Assembly: GCF_013488225.1 (NCBI RefSeq)
Contig: NZ_CP041238.1
Span: forward strand, 2,567,501 to 2,631,500
Length of the DNA: 64,000 nt
Direction of reading: 5' to 3'
Source: Sinorhizobium mexicanum
GTDB taxonomy: Bacteria; Pseudomonadota; Alphaproteobacteria; Rhizobiales; Rhizobiaceae
Position numbers and translations under genes: made by a program. Of this stretch, positions 57,266 through 64,000 are shown piece after piece. Each line of letters starts with the position of its first letter. Positions within the stretch are counted from its first letter, which is position 1. The notes below the pieces were generated by a model that worked only from the letters and a program-made list of their open reading frames with translations, was not told the origin of the DNA and made no database searches.

Positions 57266-58876
57266 GTGAATACGCTCGCGGCCACGAAGTTTCCGCCCGG
57301 CCTTGGCCGGGTAACGATCGCCGTTCTGGCCTGGCTTTTCCTGGCGACGGCGGCGCTTGCCCATGCGTCGCTGACCGCGACCGAGCCGCGGGATGGCGCG
57401 GTCGTTCCCACTTCGCCCACAACACTTGCGCTGTCGTTCAGCGAGCCGGTGTCACCTCTGGCGTTGAAACTGGTCAAGCCGGATGGTTCCGCGGTCGCGC
57501 TCGAGCGGTTTTCGCTCCGGGATCGCACGGTGGAAATCGAGGTGCCGCCCGGCCTTACCGCCGGCACGCACGTCCTTTCCTGGCGCGTCGTCTCCGAAGA
57601 CGGACATCCGGTCAGCGGCTCGATCCTTTTTTCCATAGGCTCGCCGAGCGGGTCGACTTATGCCGGCGAAGCGATCGACTGGCCGGTGCGCGCTGCGCTC
57701 TGGACAAGCCGTGTCGCGCTCTATGCCGGTCTTTTTTTCGGCATCGGCGGCGTCTTCGCCTTGAGCTGGCTCCTGCAGGGCGCGCGAGCCGGGCGGCGGT
57801 TCATTGCGGCAATGCTTGGCATCGGGCTTGCGGGAACGGCTCTTTCCGCCGGGTTTCAGGGACTGGACGCGCTCGGCAGACCGCTTTCGGCGCTGGCTGA
57901 GCCCTCGGCGTGGTCGACAGGACTCGGAACAAGTTTCGGCAAGACGGTCATCGTGATGACCGTCGCGCTCGCCCTTGCAGGCGTTGCGCTCGTCTCGCGC
58001 CGCGAGCAGCTCGCGCGGTGGATTTCACTCACGGCACTGATCGCGGGTTCGCTGGCTCTCTCCCTCAGCGGCCACGCCAGCGCCGCCGAGCCGCAATGGC
58101 TGATGCGCCCGAGCGTCTTCCTGCATGCAATCACGATCGCGCTGTGGGTCGGCGCCCTGGTGCCCATCGCAAGACTGCTCCAGGCCGGCCACCCGCATGC
58201 ACTGAAGGCGCTGCATCGCTTCTCGGTTTTCATCCCCTTCTCAGTCGCCGTTCTCGTGGCGGCAGGCATCGTGCTGCTGATCGTGCAGGTGGGGCAGCCC
58301 TCGGCACTCCTCGATACGGCCTATGGCAATATCTTTCTCGTCAAGCTCGCTCTCCTCGTCGTGCTTTTCGCCCTGGCCGCAATCAATCGATGGGTGCTGA
58401 CCGACCGCGTCGAAGCCGGCGATCGAGGCGCCGCCCGGCATCTCGTGCACTCGATCGCTGCCGAGACGCTGCTGGTGCTGCTGGTTTTCGGCGTGACGGC
58501 TTCGTGGCGTTTCACGCCGCCGCCGCGAGCCCTCGTGACGGTCGCCGCGGAGCCCGCCTCGGTCCACATTCACGGGGAAAAGGCGATGGCGGAAATAACC
58601 ATCACACCGGGCCAACCGGGACCGGTCGAAGCCTCTGCCCTTGTCATGGACGGCGACTTTTCTGCCCTTGACCCGAAGGAGGTCACCTTCGTCTTCTCCA
58701 ACCCGTCCGCCGGCGTCACCGAGATAAAGCGCAAGGCCAGCAAGGCCGCGGACGGAACATGGCGGACCTCCGACCTCCTGCTGCCCCTCCCCGGCCTCTG
58801 GAAAGTCCGGCTCGACATATTGATCAGCGATTTCGAGATCGCCCGGATCGAGGGGGAAATCCAGATCGGGCCGTAG
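57266..58876 (+). CDS. CopC-CopD fusion (YcnJ-like) copper transport protein
   Basis: A 536-residue protein. After a signal peptide, the CopC domain starts at H-A-S-L-T-A-T-E-P-R-D-G (N-terminal His ligand) and ends near E-D-G-H-P-V-S-G-S. The CopD part follows with about eight membrane helices (W-T-S-R-V-A-L-Y-A-G-L-F-F-G-I-G-G, A-L-S-L-S-G-H-A-S-A-A). A C-terminal periplasmic beta domain (about 420-536) is added. The family imports copper into the cytoplasm. The start is GTG at 57266 with AGGATC seven bases before it. It is last in the copper set. Confidence 0.93.
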   Translation: MNTLAATKFPPGLGRVTIAVLAWLFLATAALAHASLTATEPRDGAVVPTSPTTLALSFSEPVSPLALKLVKPDGSAVALERFSLRDRTVEIEVPPGLTAGTHVLSWRVVSEDGHPVSGSILFSIGSPSGSTYAGEAIDWPVRAALWTSRVALYAGLFFGIGGVFALSWLLQGARAGRRFIAAMLGIGLAGTALSAGFQGLDALGRPLSALAEPSAWSTGLGTSFGKTVIVMTVALALAGVALVSRREQLARWISLTALIAGSLALSLSGHASAAEPQWLMRPSVFLHAITIALWVGALVPIARLLQAGHPHALKALHRFSVFIPFSVAVLVAAGIVLLIVQVGQPSALLDTAYGNIFLVKLALLVVLFALAAINRWVLTDRVEAGDRGAARHLVHSIAAETLLVLLVFGVTASWRFTPPPRALVTVAAEPASVHIHGEKAMAEITITPGQPGPVEASALVMDGDFSALDPKEVTFVFSNPSAGVTEIKRKASKAADGTWRTSDLLLPLPGLWKVRLDILISDFEIARIEGEIQIGP

Positions 58877-59592
58877 GGGGCAAGCGGTCGATATTGAATC
58901 GACTTCCGGACCTTTACCGTTAAGCCACAAAGGCGCGTCCCGCTCCACTTCGGTCATCGGCGGCGGGCCAAATGAACGGCTCGATTGAGCCCCAAGCTGG
59001 CATCGCCGCGTCGGGCTCGCCGACTGATGCGGTACCTCACGCGGCGCGCTTGAGTTCTTTCGTGCTGTCGTTGCCCCAAATCTGCTGCCCACTTCTGGGC
59101 GCATGTATTACAGCGCCGTGCGTCCTTCAGGACGCACAAAGGACGCTGTAAGTCTTTGAATCTACGCATCGTGCTTTCCGAAAATCGATTCCGATTTTCG
59201 GGCCGATGCGCTACAGCGCCGCGCGTCTTTTCAGACGCGCAAAGGACGCTGTAGCACTTTGAATTGCTGCATGTCTTTGTCCTTTAATCGGCTACGATTA
59301 AAGGCGACATGCAGTAGACGCGGAGGGTAAGAATCGGTTCTTGAAGCGGTCGCCGTTCCCCGCATCGCCTGCGTCGTTTGGGAAGACGAGAAAACCGCAC
59401 GCTGTTTCCGCTCGCATCCCGCGCTCCAGCCTGATAAAATCAATCACGAGGCGCACCGGTACCGGGCGCTTCGCTCTATACTGCATGGACACATGATGGC
59501 CGTTAGGCCCCAGATTTTTTATTTCAGATTTTATTATATTAGATCAACGTTTTATTGGTCGGTATCGCGTATACCGCCTCAGAGAGGCGAAG
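58877..59592. other. Intergenic region with two full repeats and AT-rich promoter zone
   Basis: 59108-59317 holds two 100-bp-type repeats. 59505-59580 is very AT-rich (TTTTTATTTCAGATTTTATT) with a short dyad GCGTATACCGC, likely the promoter of the next gene. No gene is seen. Confidence 0.55.
59108..59317 (+). repeat. Two adjacent 100-bp double-hairpin repeats of different subfamilies
   Basis: The first (59108-59208) has the CAGCGCCGTGCGTCCTTCAG hairpin and the GAAAATCGATTCCGATTTTC second stem seen at 26374. The second (59210-59317) is a standard CTACAGCGCCGCGCGTC unit with TTTAATCGGCTACGATTAAA, ending CATGCAGTAG. They overlap at CTACAGCGCC. Confidence 0.9.
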
Positions 59593-60837
59593 ATGACAAT
59601 AGATGTTATTGGCTATTCTAGAGAATTTAAGAAAATTCGAAAAAATTGGAACCGGGTATATCTTTCAGATCCAGAATCTCATCCTTTACTCTCCTGGTCC
59701 TGGCTGAACGAATACTTGTCCAGGCGGGAACAATGGTTCATTCTGGCCTTCGGGCAGGAGCAGACTGACCATCGCTACGACGCTTTTCTGCCGCTGGAGG
59801 TTACGACTCTCCAGGATGACGACACGGGGCTTTTCTCAGACCAGCTTCTGATGATCGGCAATCGCGACAGCGGCGAGAGTGGCTTTCTCTGCATGCCCGG
59901 CCTGGAGAACGCGGCGGCGGACGCCTTCGCCGGCTTCCTCATGAGCGAAAGTTGGACGAGCATGCGGTTCGAACGTTGCGAGCCCTCTTCCGCCAGGCTC
60001 GAACACTTGCTGCAGGCGTTTCCCGACGGGCCGCTTTCCCGAAGCTCCGAGGATCGAGCGAGAGGCGAGATCGACAAGGGTCCGGTTCACAGCGTGCTCA
60101 TTAGAACCCGGACGGGCCGAAACCTGCATGACAGGCTGAACCGCCGCAGCGTCGGCTTCGTGTTCGAGCGGGCGATGGCGCTGCATGCCGAGGGCAAGCT
60201 CGACGTGGCGGAAGCGGGATATCGTCAAGTGATCCGTACCATCCCCGGCCATGTGCAGGCCCGCTACGCACTTGCGCAGCTCTACAGCGACAGGGGCGAC
60301 CACGCCGAGGCGGAATATCTCTATCGCGGGCTGTTAGCGACGCTTCCCGACGCCGACGAAATCCTTCATCGGCTTGGCGACACGCAAATGGAGCAGGGCT
60401 CCTATGGCGAGGCAAGCAAAACCTTCGAGAAGCTCGTTGGGCGGCACCCCCATCGGGGTATCCTGCGCTACAAGCTCGCGGTCACGCTTCTGGCCGCCGG
60501 ACGCAGAGATACTGCCATTGCAGTCTTTCTCAGTTTCGACGAGGTCGCGTCCGACGACTCGGACCACATTCGCTGCAAGCTGAAGGCACGCGAGGTCCTG
60601 CGCCGTCTGGAACCCGTCTGCGGCATGGAGGAGCAGTCGGAGGTGCAACAGCAGCGGATTTCCTTCGAGCCGACCGGCCTGCTGTTTGGCTATTCGGTTC
60701 CGGTCGCCGTGCCTTCGGCGCGCTTCCAGACACTTGCGCCGTGGTTGCTCGAGCCTTCTCTTCCCAGCGGCGCCTGGGCACACCTGCACGCCAGATCGGG
60801 CGATCGCGACTGCAAGTGCTCGAGGCTGAAGCATTAA
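59593..60837 (+). CDS. Fusion of N-terminal half of GNAT/FemAB-like (CelD) domain with TPR repeats
   Basis: A 414-residue cytoplasmic protein. Residues 1-150 resemble the front half of CelD/BcsL-type acetyltransferases (W-N-R-V-Y-L-S-D-P-E-S-H-P-L-L-S-W-S-W, F-L-P-L-E-V-T-T-L). The acetyl-CoA-binding half is not seen. Residues 175-310 are TPRs (A-M-A-L-H-A-E-G-K-L-D-V-A-E-A, A-Q-L-Y-S-D-R-G-D-H-A-E-A-E). The last ~60 residues look unusual, and the gene ends 12 bases before a palindromic repeat, so the C-terminus may be truncated. GAGAGGCG precedes the ATG, with an AT-rich promoter zone. Exopolysaccharide-related function is a guess. Confidence 0.65.
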   Translation: MTIDVIGYSREFKKIRKNWNRVYLSDPESHPLLSWSWLNEYLSRREQWFILAFGQEQTDHRYDAFLPLEVTTLQDDDTGLFSDQLLMIGNRDSGESGFLCMPGLENAAADAFAGFLMSESWTSMRFERCEPSSARLEHLLQAFPDGPLSRSSEDRARGEIDKGPVHSVLIRTRTGRNLHDRLNRRSVGFVFERAMALHAEGKLDVAEAGYRQVIRTIPGHVQARYALAQLYSDRGDHAEAEYLYRGLLATLPDADEILHRLGDTQMEQGSYGEASKTFEKLVGRHPHRGILRYKLAVTLLAAGRRDTAIAVFLSFDEVASDDSDHIRCKLKAREVLRRLEPVCGMEEQSEVQQQRISFEPTGLLFGYSVPVAVPSARFQTLAPWLLEPSLPSGAWAHLHARSGDRDCKCSRLKH

Positions 60838-60848
60838 TGCATGTCGCC

Positions 60849-60954
60849 TACTGCATGTCGCCTTTAATCGTAGCCGATTAAAGGACAAAGACATGCAGCA
60901 ATTCAAAGTGCTACAGCGTCCTTTGCGCGTCTGAAAAGACGCGCGGCGCTGTAG
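60849..60954 (-). repeat. 100-bp double-hairpin repeat, inverted, complete
   Basis: CTACTGCATGTCGCCTTTAATC, GATTAAAGGACAAAGACATG, CAGCAATTCAAAGTGCTACA and CGCGTCTGAAAAGACGCGC with GGCGCTGTAG. It is nearly identical, in reverse, to the unit at 59210-59317; the two flank the TPR fusion gene as inverted repeats 1.5 kb apart. Confidence 0.92.
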
Positions 60955-61194
60955 GAGTCTGCAGCGGTTTGGGGCAACGACATGCTTACAGAGATCTGAA
61001 GCGCGTTAAGCCGTTCGGCGAACGACGCCGAATGGCTGTTTCCTACCCGACCCAGACCTTTAAGGTTGTAGGTAAAATGGCGACTCCTGGGCGCGAAGCT
61101 GACTTGCGGGGGCCCCCGCAATTTTCTCCTTAAATCGGTCGCGATTTAAGGAAATGCAGTAGGCCATACAAACCCGATTCCGTGGGAGCTTTTC
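60955..61194. other. Leader region of the ligase gene with half repeat
   Basis: 61122-61163 is the second half of a 100-bp-type repeat (TCCTTAAATCGGTCGCGATTTAAGGA ... ATGCAGTAGG). No small gene is seen. Confidence 0.55.
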
Positions 61195-62271
61195 GTGGCC
61201 ACTTCTTCGAACAGACTGCGCATTGCCGTGCTCTTCGGCGGGCGCTCCGCCGAGCATGACGTATCCGTGCTTTCGGCAACCAATGTCATGCGCGCGCTGG
61301 AACCCGAAAAATACGATGCGGTCCCGATCTTCATCACCCGCGAAGGGCAATGGCTGCTGAGCCGCTTCGAGAATGGCACGCTCTCAAAGCCGGTAAGCGG
61401 CACGGAAGTCTCGCTCGTGCCGGGCGGCAAGGGACGCATGCTGGCGATCCCGGCCGATGGCGCGCCCTATGCGCTGCCGGAGATCGGTGCTCTCTTTCCG
61501 GTGCTGCATGGCCTCCACGGCGAGGATGGTGCCGTGCAGGGACTCGCCGAGGTAGCCTGCGTGCCGCTCGTCGGCTGTGGCATTCTCGGTTCCGCCACCG
61601 CGCTCGACAAGGACATCGCCAAGCGGCTCCTCCACGAGGCGGACCTGCCGACCGCGCGGTCCGTCACCATCCACCAGGGTGCAGCACCAACCTTGGCCGA
61701 GCTTCAACGCGCGCTCGGGCTTCCGCTTTTCATCAAGCCCGCACGCCAGGGCTCCTCCGTCGGCGTCAGCAAGGTTGCGACCGAAGGGGACTACACGGCC
61801 GCACTTGAGGAGGGTTTCAGGCACGACCGCAAGCTCCTGGCCGAAGAGTTCATCCGCGGCCGCGAGATCGAGTTGAGCGTGCTGGAGGATCCGGAAGGCG
61901 GCCTCTTCGTTTCCCGCCCCGGCGAGATCGTGCCGGCCGAAAGCCACGGTTTCTACAGCTACGACGCCAAATATATCGACGAGGATGGCGCGGCGCTGAA
62001 GGTGCCGGCGGAGCTGCCGGAAGAGATCGAAGTCCGCATCCGCGCAACGGCCGCGATGGCCTTCCGGGCGGTCGGCTGCGACGGCATGGCGCGCGTCGAT
62101 TTCTTCCTGACGCCGGACATGCGCTTCCTCATCAACGAGCTCAACACCATTCCCGGCTTCACCGACATCAGCATGTATCCGAAGGCGATGGCCGCAAGCG
62201 GCGTCAGCTATGCCGAGCTCATCGACCGGCTGGTGGCGCACGGGCTGGCGCGCGCCGGTCTAACTCCTTGA
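61195..62271 (+). CDS. ddlA: D-alanine--D-alanine ligase, long (DdlA-type) form
   Basis: A 358-residue ATP-grasp enzyme making D-Ala-D-Ala for peptidoglycan. The recognisable order is V-L-F-G-G-R-S-A-E-H-D-V-S, F-P-V-L-H-G-L-H-G-E-D-G, P-A-R-Q-G-S-S-V-G-V-S-K (ATP loop), L-L-A-E-E-F-I-R-G-R-E-I-E, and F-L-I-N-E-L-N-T-I-P-G-F-T (metal ligands). The length matches DdlA or VanA-type ligases rather than the ~305-residue DdlB of the division cluster, so it is probably a second ligase. The start is GTG at 61195 with GGGAGC eight bases upstream. No neighbouring cell-wall genes. Confidence 0.93.
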   Translation: MATSSNRLRIAVLFGGRSAEHDVSVLSATNVMRALEPEKYDAVPIFITREGQWLLSRFENGTLSKPVSGTEVSLVPGGKGRMLAIPADGAPYALPEIGALFPVLHGLHGEDGAVQGLAEVACVPLVGCGILGSATALDKDIAKRLLHEADLPTARSVTIHQGAAPTLAELQRALGLPLFIKPARQGSSVGVSKVATEGDYTAALEEGFRHDRKLLAEEFIRGREIELSVLEDPEGGLFVSRPGEIVPAESHGFYSYDAKYIDEDGAALKVPAELPEEIEVRIRATAAMAFRAVGCDGMARVDFFLTPDMRFLINELNTIPGFTDISMYPKAMAASGVSYAELIDRLVAHGLARAGLTP

Positions 62272-62313
62272 AATTGCGCATTCCGTACCGCAGTGCGGTC
62301 CTGCGTTTGGCAG

Positions 62314-62931
62314 TCACTGTTTTCGCCCATCCTTGGGAAACCGTGCTGCGACGCCCGCCACTACATCTTCAACGATCTCCTGCAGTTCCGCTAGCTCGCA
62401 ACCGTCGCGCGCCTGGATCGAAATACCCTGCATGACGGCAGCCAGATGGCGCGCCAAGCGCTGAACCTCGTCCACGCGGGCAAAGGGCTGGAGCGCTTCC
62501 GCAATCCGCTCGCGCATAGCATCACGCCGCGTGGCCGCGTCGCGGGCGAGCGGGGCATGTTCCGGATGACAAGCGACCATACCGCTTGAGATCAGGCAGC
62601 CACGTTCACGGTGAGGGTCGGTTACGGCTCTCACGGCTCCCTCGAGCAATACTCGTACTGCGTCCGCCAGCGCCCCCCCCGATTTGATGGATGCCACATC
62701 CAGGCATCCGAGCGTCTGCTCGTAGCGTGCAACCGCTTCCCGGTAGAGATCCGCCTTGCTGCCAAAGGCAGCGTAGAGGCTTGGAGGCGCTATCCCTATC
62801 TCCGTCGTGAGATCACCGATCGACACCCCTTCATAGCCGTGCCGCCAGAACAGCCGCATCGCGGTCTCGACCGCCTTTTGTCGGTCGAAACTCCAAGGTC
62901 GTCCGCCGCGTGATTTTGCTTTGCTTTCCAT
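62314..62931 (-). CDS. TetR-family transcriptional repressor
   Basis: A 205-residue regulator. The HTH is at 10-60: R-Q-K-A-V-E-T-A-M-R-L-F-W-R-H-G-Y-E-G-V-S-I-G-D-L-T, then A-P-P-S-L-Y-A-A-F-G-S-K. The ligand domain has G-C-L-I-S-S-G-M-V-A, typical of the AcrR/TetR_C subgroup that responds to small reactive compounds. The start at 62931 fits the family; the longer frame runs antisense into the next gene. It is divergent from the exported hydrolase, with two operator-like sites between. Confidence 0.93.
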   Translation of the reverse strand: MESKAKSRGGRPWSFDRQKAVETAMRLFWRHGYEGVSIGDLTTEIGIAPPSLYAAFGSKADLYREAVARYEQTLGCLDVASIKSGGALADAVRVLLEGAVRAVTDPHRERGCLISSGMVACHPEHAPLARDAATRRDAMRERIAEALQPFARVDEVQRLARHLAAVMQGISIQARDGCELAELQEIVEDVVAGVAARFPKDGRKQ

Positions 62932-62995
62932 AGCGGCCACTAAACAACCCTTGACAGGCGAAGTCAAGTAGGTTGAATAGCGTTCGCTAAACAAC
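62930..62995 (+). promoter_or_regulatory. Two 19-bp TetR operator candidates and divergent promoters
   Basis: ATAGCGGCCACTAAACAAC (62930-62948) and ATAGCGTTCGCTAAACAAC (62977-62995) match at 16 of 19 positions. The second contains the dyad TAGCG-TT-CGCTA. Between them TTGACA (62951-62956) and, on the other strand, CTTGAC are good -35 boxes. The first site overlaps the TetR start codon and the second lies just before the hydrolase start, so repression of both genes is expected. Confidence 0.7.
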
Positions 62996-63009
62996 GCGGA
63001 GCAACACTC

Positions 63010-63984
63010 ATGAATCACTCGAGACGTACCTTCCTCGCCGGCGCGGCCGGCCTCGCCACCTTGGCCATCGAAGCCGCCCATGCCGCGCGGCAAGCTCATG
63101 CGGCATCCGCCGGCAGCGCTGCCCCTCGGTCGAAGGCCGATGGAGCGCCTGCGGCAGCGCGCGAGCCATTCGTCGTCCGCTCGGCGGATGGCGTGATGCT
63201 GACAGGCGAGGCGCAGGGCGACAGCCAGGCGCCGGAGGTCCTGTTCATCCATGGCCTGCGTCAGAGCCGCCTGAGCTGGGAAAAGCAGTTCGCCGATCCT
63301 GCGCTGGCGGGCTTTCGCATGGCGAGCTTCGACCTTCGCGGCCATGGCGATTCCGACAAGCCGACTGCACTCGACGCCTATTCCGATGCCGATCGATGGG
63401 CGGACGACGTCGCCGCCGTAATCGCCGCCGCCAAGCTTCGCCGGCCGGTGCTCGTGGGATGGTCACTCGGCGGCTTCGTGGCCGGCGCCTATCTGCGCAA
63501 ATACGGGGGTTCGGCAGTTGCCGGCGTCAATCTGGTCGACGCCGTCACCAGGCTGTCGCCGGATCTCCTCACCGAGGAGGCGGCGACCTTCACCGGCACC
63601 TGCACCTCGCACGATCTGGCAGAGCGCACCGCGGCCACGGCCGACTTCCTCGCCGCCTGCTTCCACCGGCCGCCGACCGCTGTGGAGATGCAGCGCATGC
63701 TGGTCATCAACGGCATGACCGCCCGCGCGGTGAACGAGGGCTTCATCAAGACAGCGACAACCGATCTCGAACCCGTATTCAACGCCTTTGCCGGCCCGAT
63801 ACTGCTGACGCATGGCGTCCACGACCGGCTGGTTCGCGTCGCGATGTCGGAACGGATCAAGTCCATCCACGCTAACAGCAGGCTCTCGCTTTTCTCCGAC
63901 AGCGGACACAGCCCATTTTATGAGGAGCCGGTACAGTACGGACAGGAGCTTGCCGCCTTCGTGCAGGCCGCCAACAGGGGCTGA
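63010..63984 (+). CDS. Tat/Sec-exported alpha/beta hydrolase (Ser nucleophile)
   Basis: A 324-residue protein. The Tat-like signal N-H-S-R-R-T-F-L-A-G-A-A-G-L-A ends near A-H-A-A. Catalytic features are F-I-H-G-L-R-Q-S (oxyanion), F-D-L-R-G-H-G-D-S, the nucleophile G-W-S-L-G-G, the acid in T-H-G-V-H-D-R-L-V and the histidine in S-G-H-S-P-F. The protein is a peroxidase/esterase-like hydrolase; the substrate is unknown. It lies 78 bases from the divergent TetR gene, a common pair in which the hydrolase removes the compound sensed by the repressor. The weak ribosome site GCGGAGC is ten bases before the ATG. Confidence 0.9.
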   Translation: MNHSRRTFLAGAAGLATLAIEAAHAARQAHAASAGSAAPRSKADGAPAAAREPFVVRSADGVMLTGEAQGDSQAPEVLFIHGLRQSRLSWEKQFADPALAGFRMASFDLRGHGDSDKPTALDAYSDADRWADDVAAVIAAAKLRRPVLVGWSLGGFVAGAYLRKYGGSAVAGVNLVDAVTRLSPDLLTEEAATFTGTCTSHDLAERTAATADFLAACFHRPPTAVEMQRMLVINGMTARAVNEGFIKTATTDLEPVFNAFAGPILLTHGVHDRLVRVAMSERIKSIHANSRLSLFSDSGHSPFYEEPVQYGQELAAFVQAANRG

Positions 63985-64000
63985 GGATCGACGTGAACCT

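Noticed and set aside
62932..63345. Extension of the TetR gene to 63345
   Set aside because: It would run antisense through the hydrolase start and the operator sites; family length fits the ATG at 62931.
1..64000. tRNA or rRNA genes
   Set aside because: No cloverleaf-like element with the TTCGA(A/T)TC T-loop and CCA-type acceptor, and no rRNA signature, was found by eye; a tRNA scan was not possible.

Overview
The window looks like an accessory stretch of a high-GC alphaproteobacterial genome of the Rhizobiales, most likely Sinorhizobium/Ensifer or a close relative. The evidence is the rhizobial gene families (HWE sensor kinase, DUF1236, DUF6428, DUF1476-like zeta protein, C45 acyltransferase, DUF3604), CTTGAC/TTGACA-type promoters, and above all the many intergenic palindromic repeats of the kinds known from rhizobia (RIME-like mosaics and the 100-bp double-hairpin units). 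Species, and chromosome versus megaplasmid, cannot be decided from the sequence alone. No rRNA, tRNA or CRISPR array was recognised.

Layout. 1-1036: the start of a probable response regulator and an HWE histidine kinase. 1328-8153: a prophage-like early region with no integrase or virion genes. It has a leftward replication-type block (DnaA-domain-IV protein, a DnaT/DUF1376-like protein and two unknowns), a rightward S24/HTH repressor, operator-like dyads on both sides of the repressor, and a tandem array of six palindromic units. 8459-9451: an FMN-binding split-barrel protein and a GreA-like factor. 10086-16140: an outer-membrane barrel, then a four-gene operon (DUF3604 hydrolase, parvulin isomerase, HupE/UreJ membrane protein, secreted protein) that is the best candidate here for an uncharacterised system. 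16887-22423: a duplicated module (DUF2200 protein, 45-aa membrane peptide, lipoprotein hydrolase) on both sides of a flavin monooxygenase. In one copy the hydrolase end is fused in frame to the front of greA.

22939-28900 holds small metabolic and unknown genes (SAM hydrolase, PhhB, EthD, DUF899, DUF1236). 29256-34400 holds a P-loop kinase, an ars-type cluster (MFS pump, ArsR, DUF6428), a C45 acyltransferase and an ABC substrate-binding protein. 34692-46028 carries three class III nucleotide cyclases of different architecture, separated by an IS5-family element, a cadherin/VCBS-like protein, an FMN reductase and an L,D-transpeptidase. 46541-51791 has two LysR regulators, each divergent from an enzyme gene, plus a DHFR-like protein and a small membrane protein. 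52010-55852 is a run of exported proteins (amidohydrolase, DUF1254, cupin). 56102-58876 is a copper-handling set (DUF2946, YcnI, CopC-CopD fusion). 59593-63984 has an acetyltransferase-half/TPR fusion, D-Ala-D-Ala ligase, and a TetR regulator divergent from an exported hydrolase.

Recurring themes are exported enzymes with nearby local regulators, cyclic-nucleotide signalling, metal or metalloid handling, and heavy intergenic repeat traffic. The repeats reach into gene ends and may have helped drive the local duplications and fusions. All product names rest on motif recognition by eye, without database searches.
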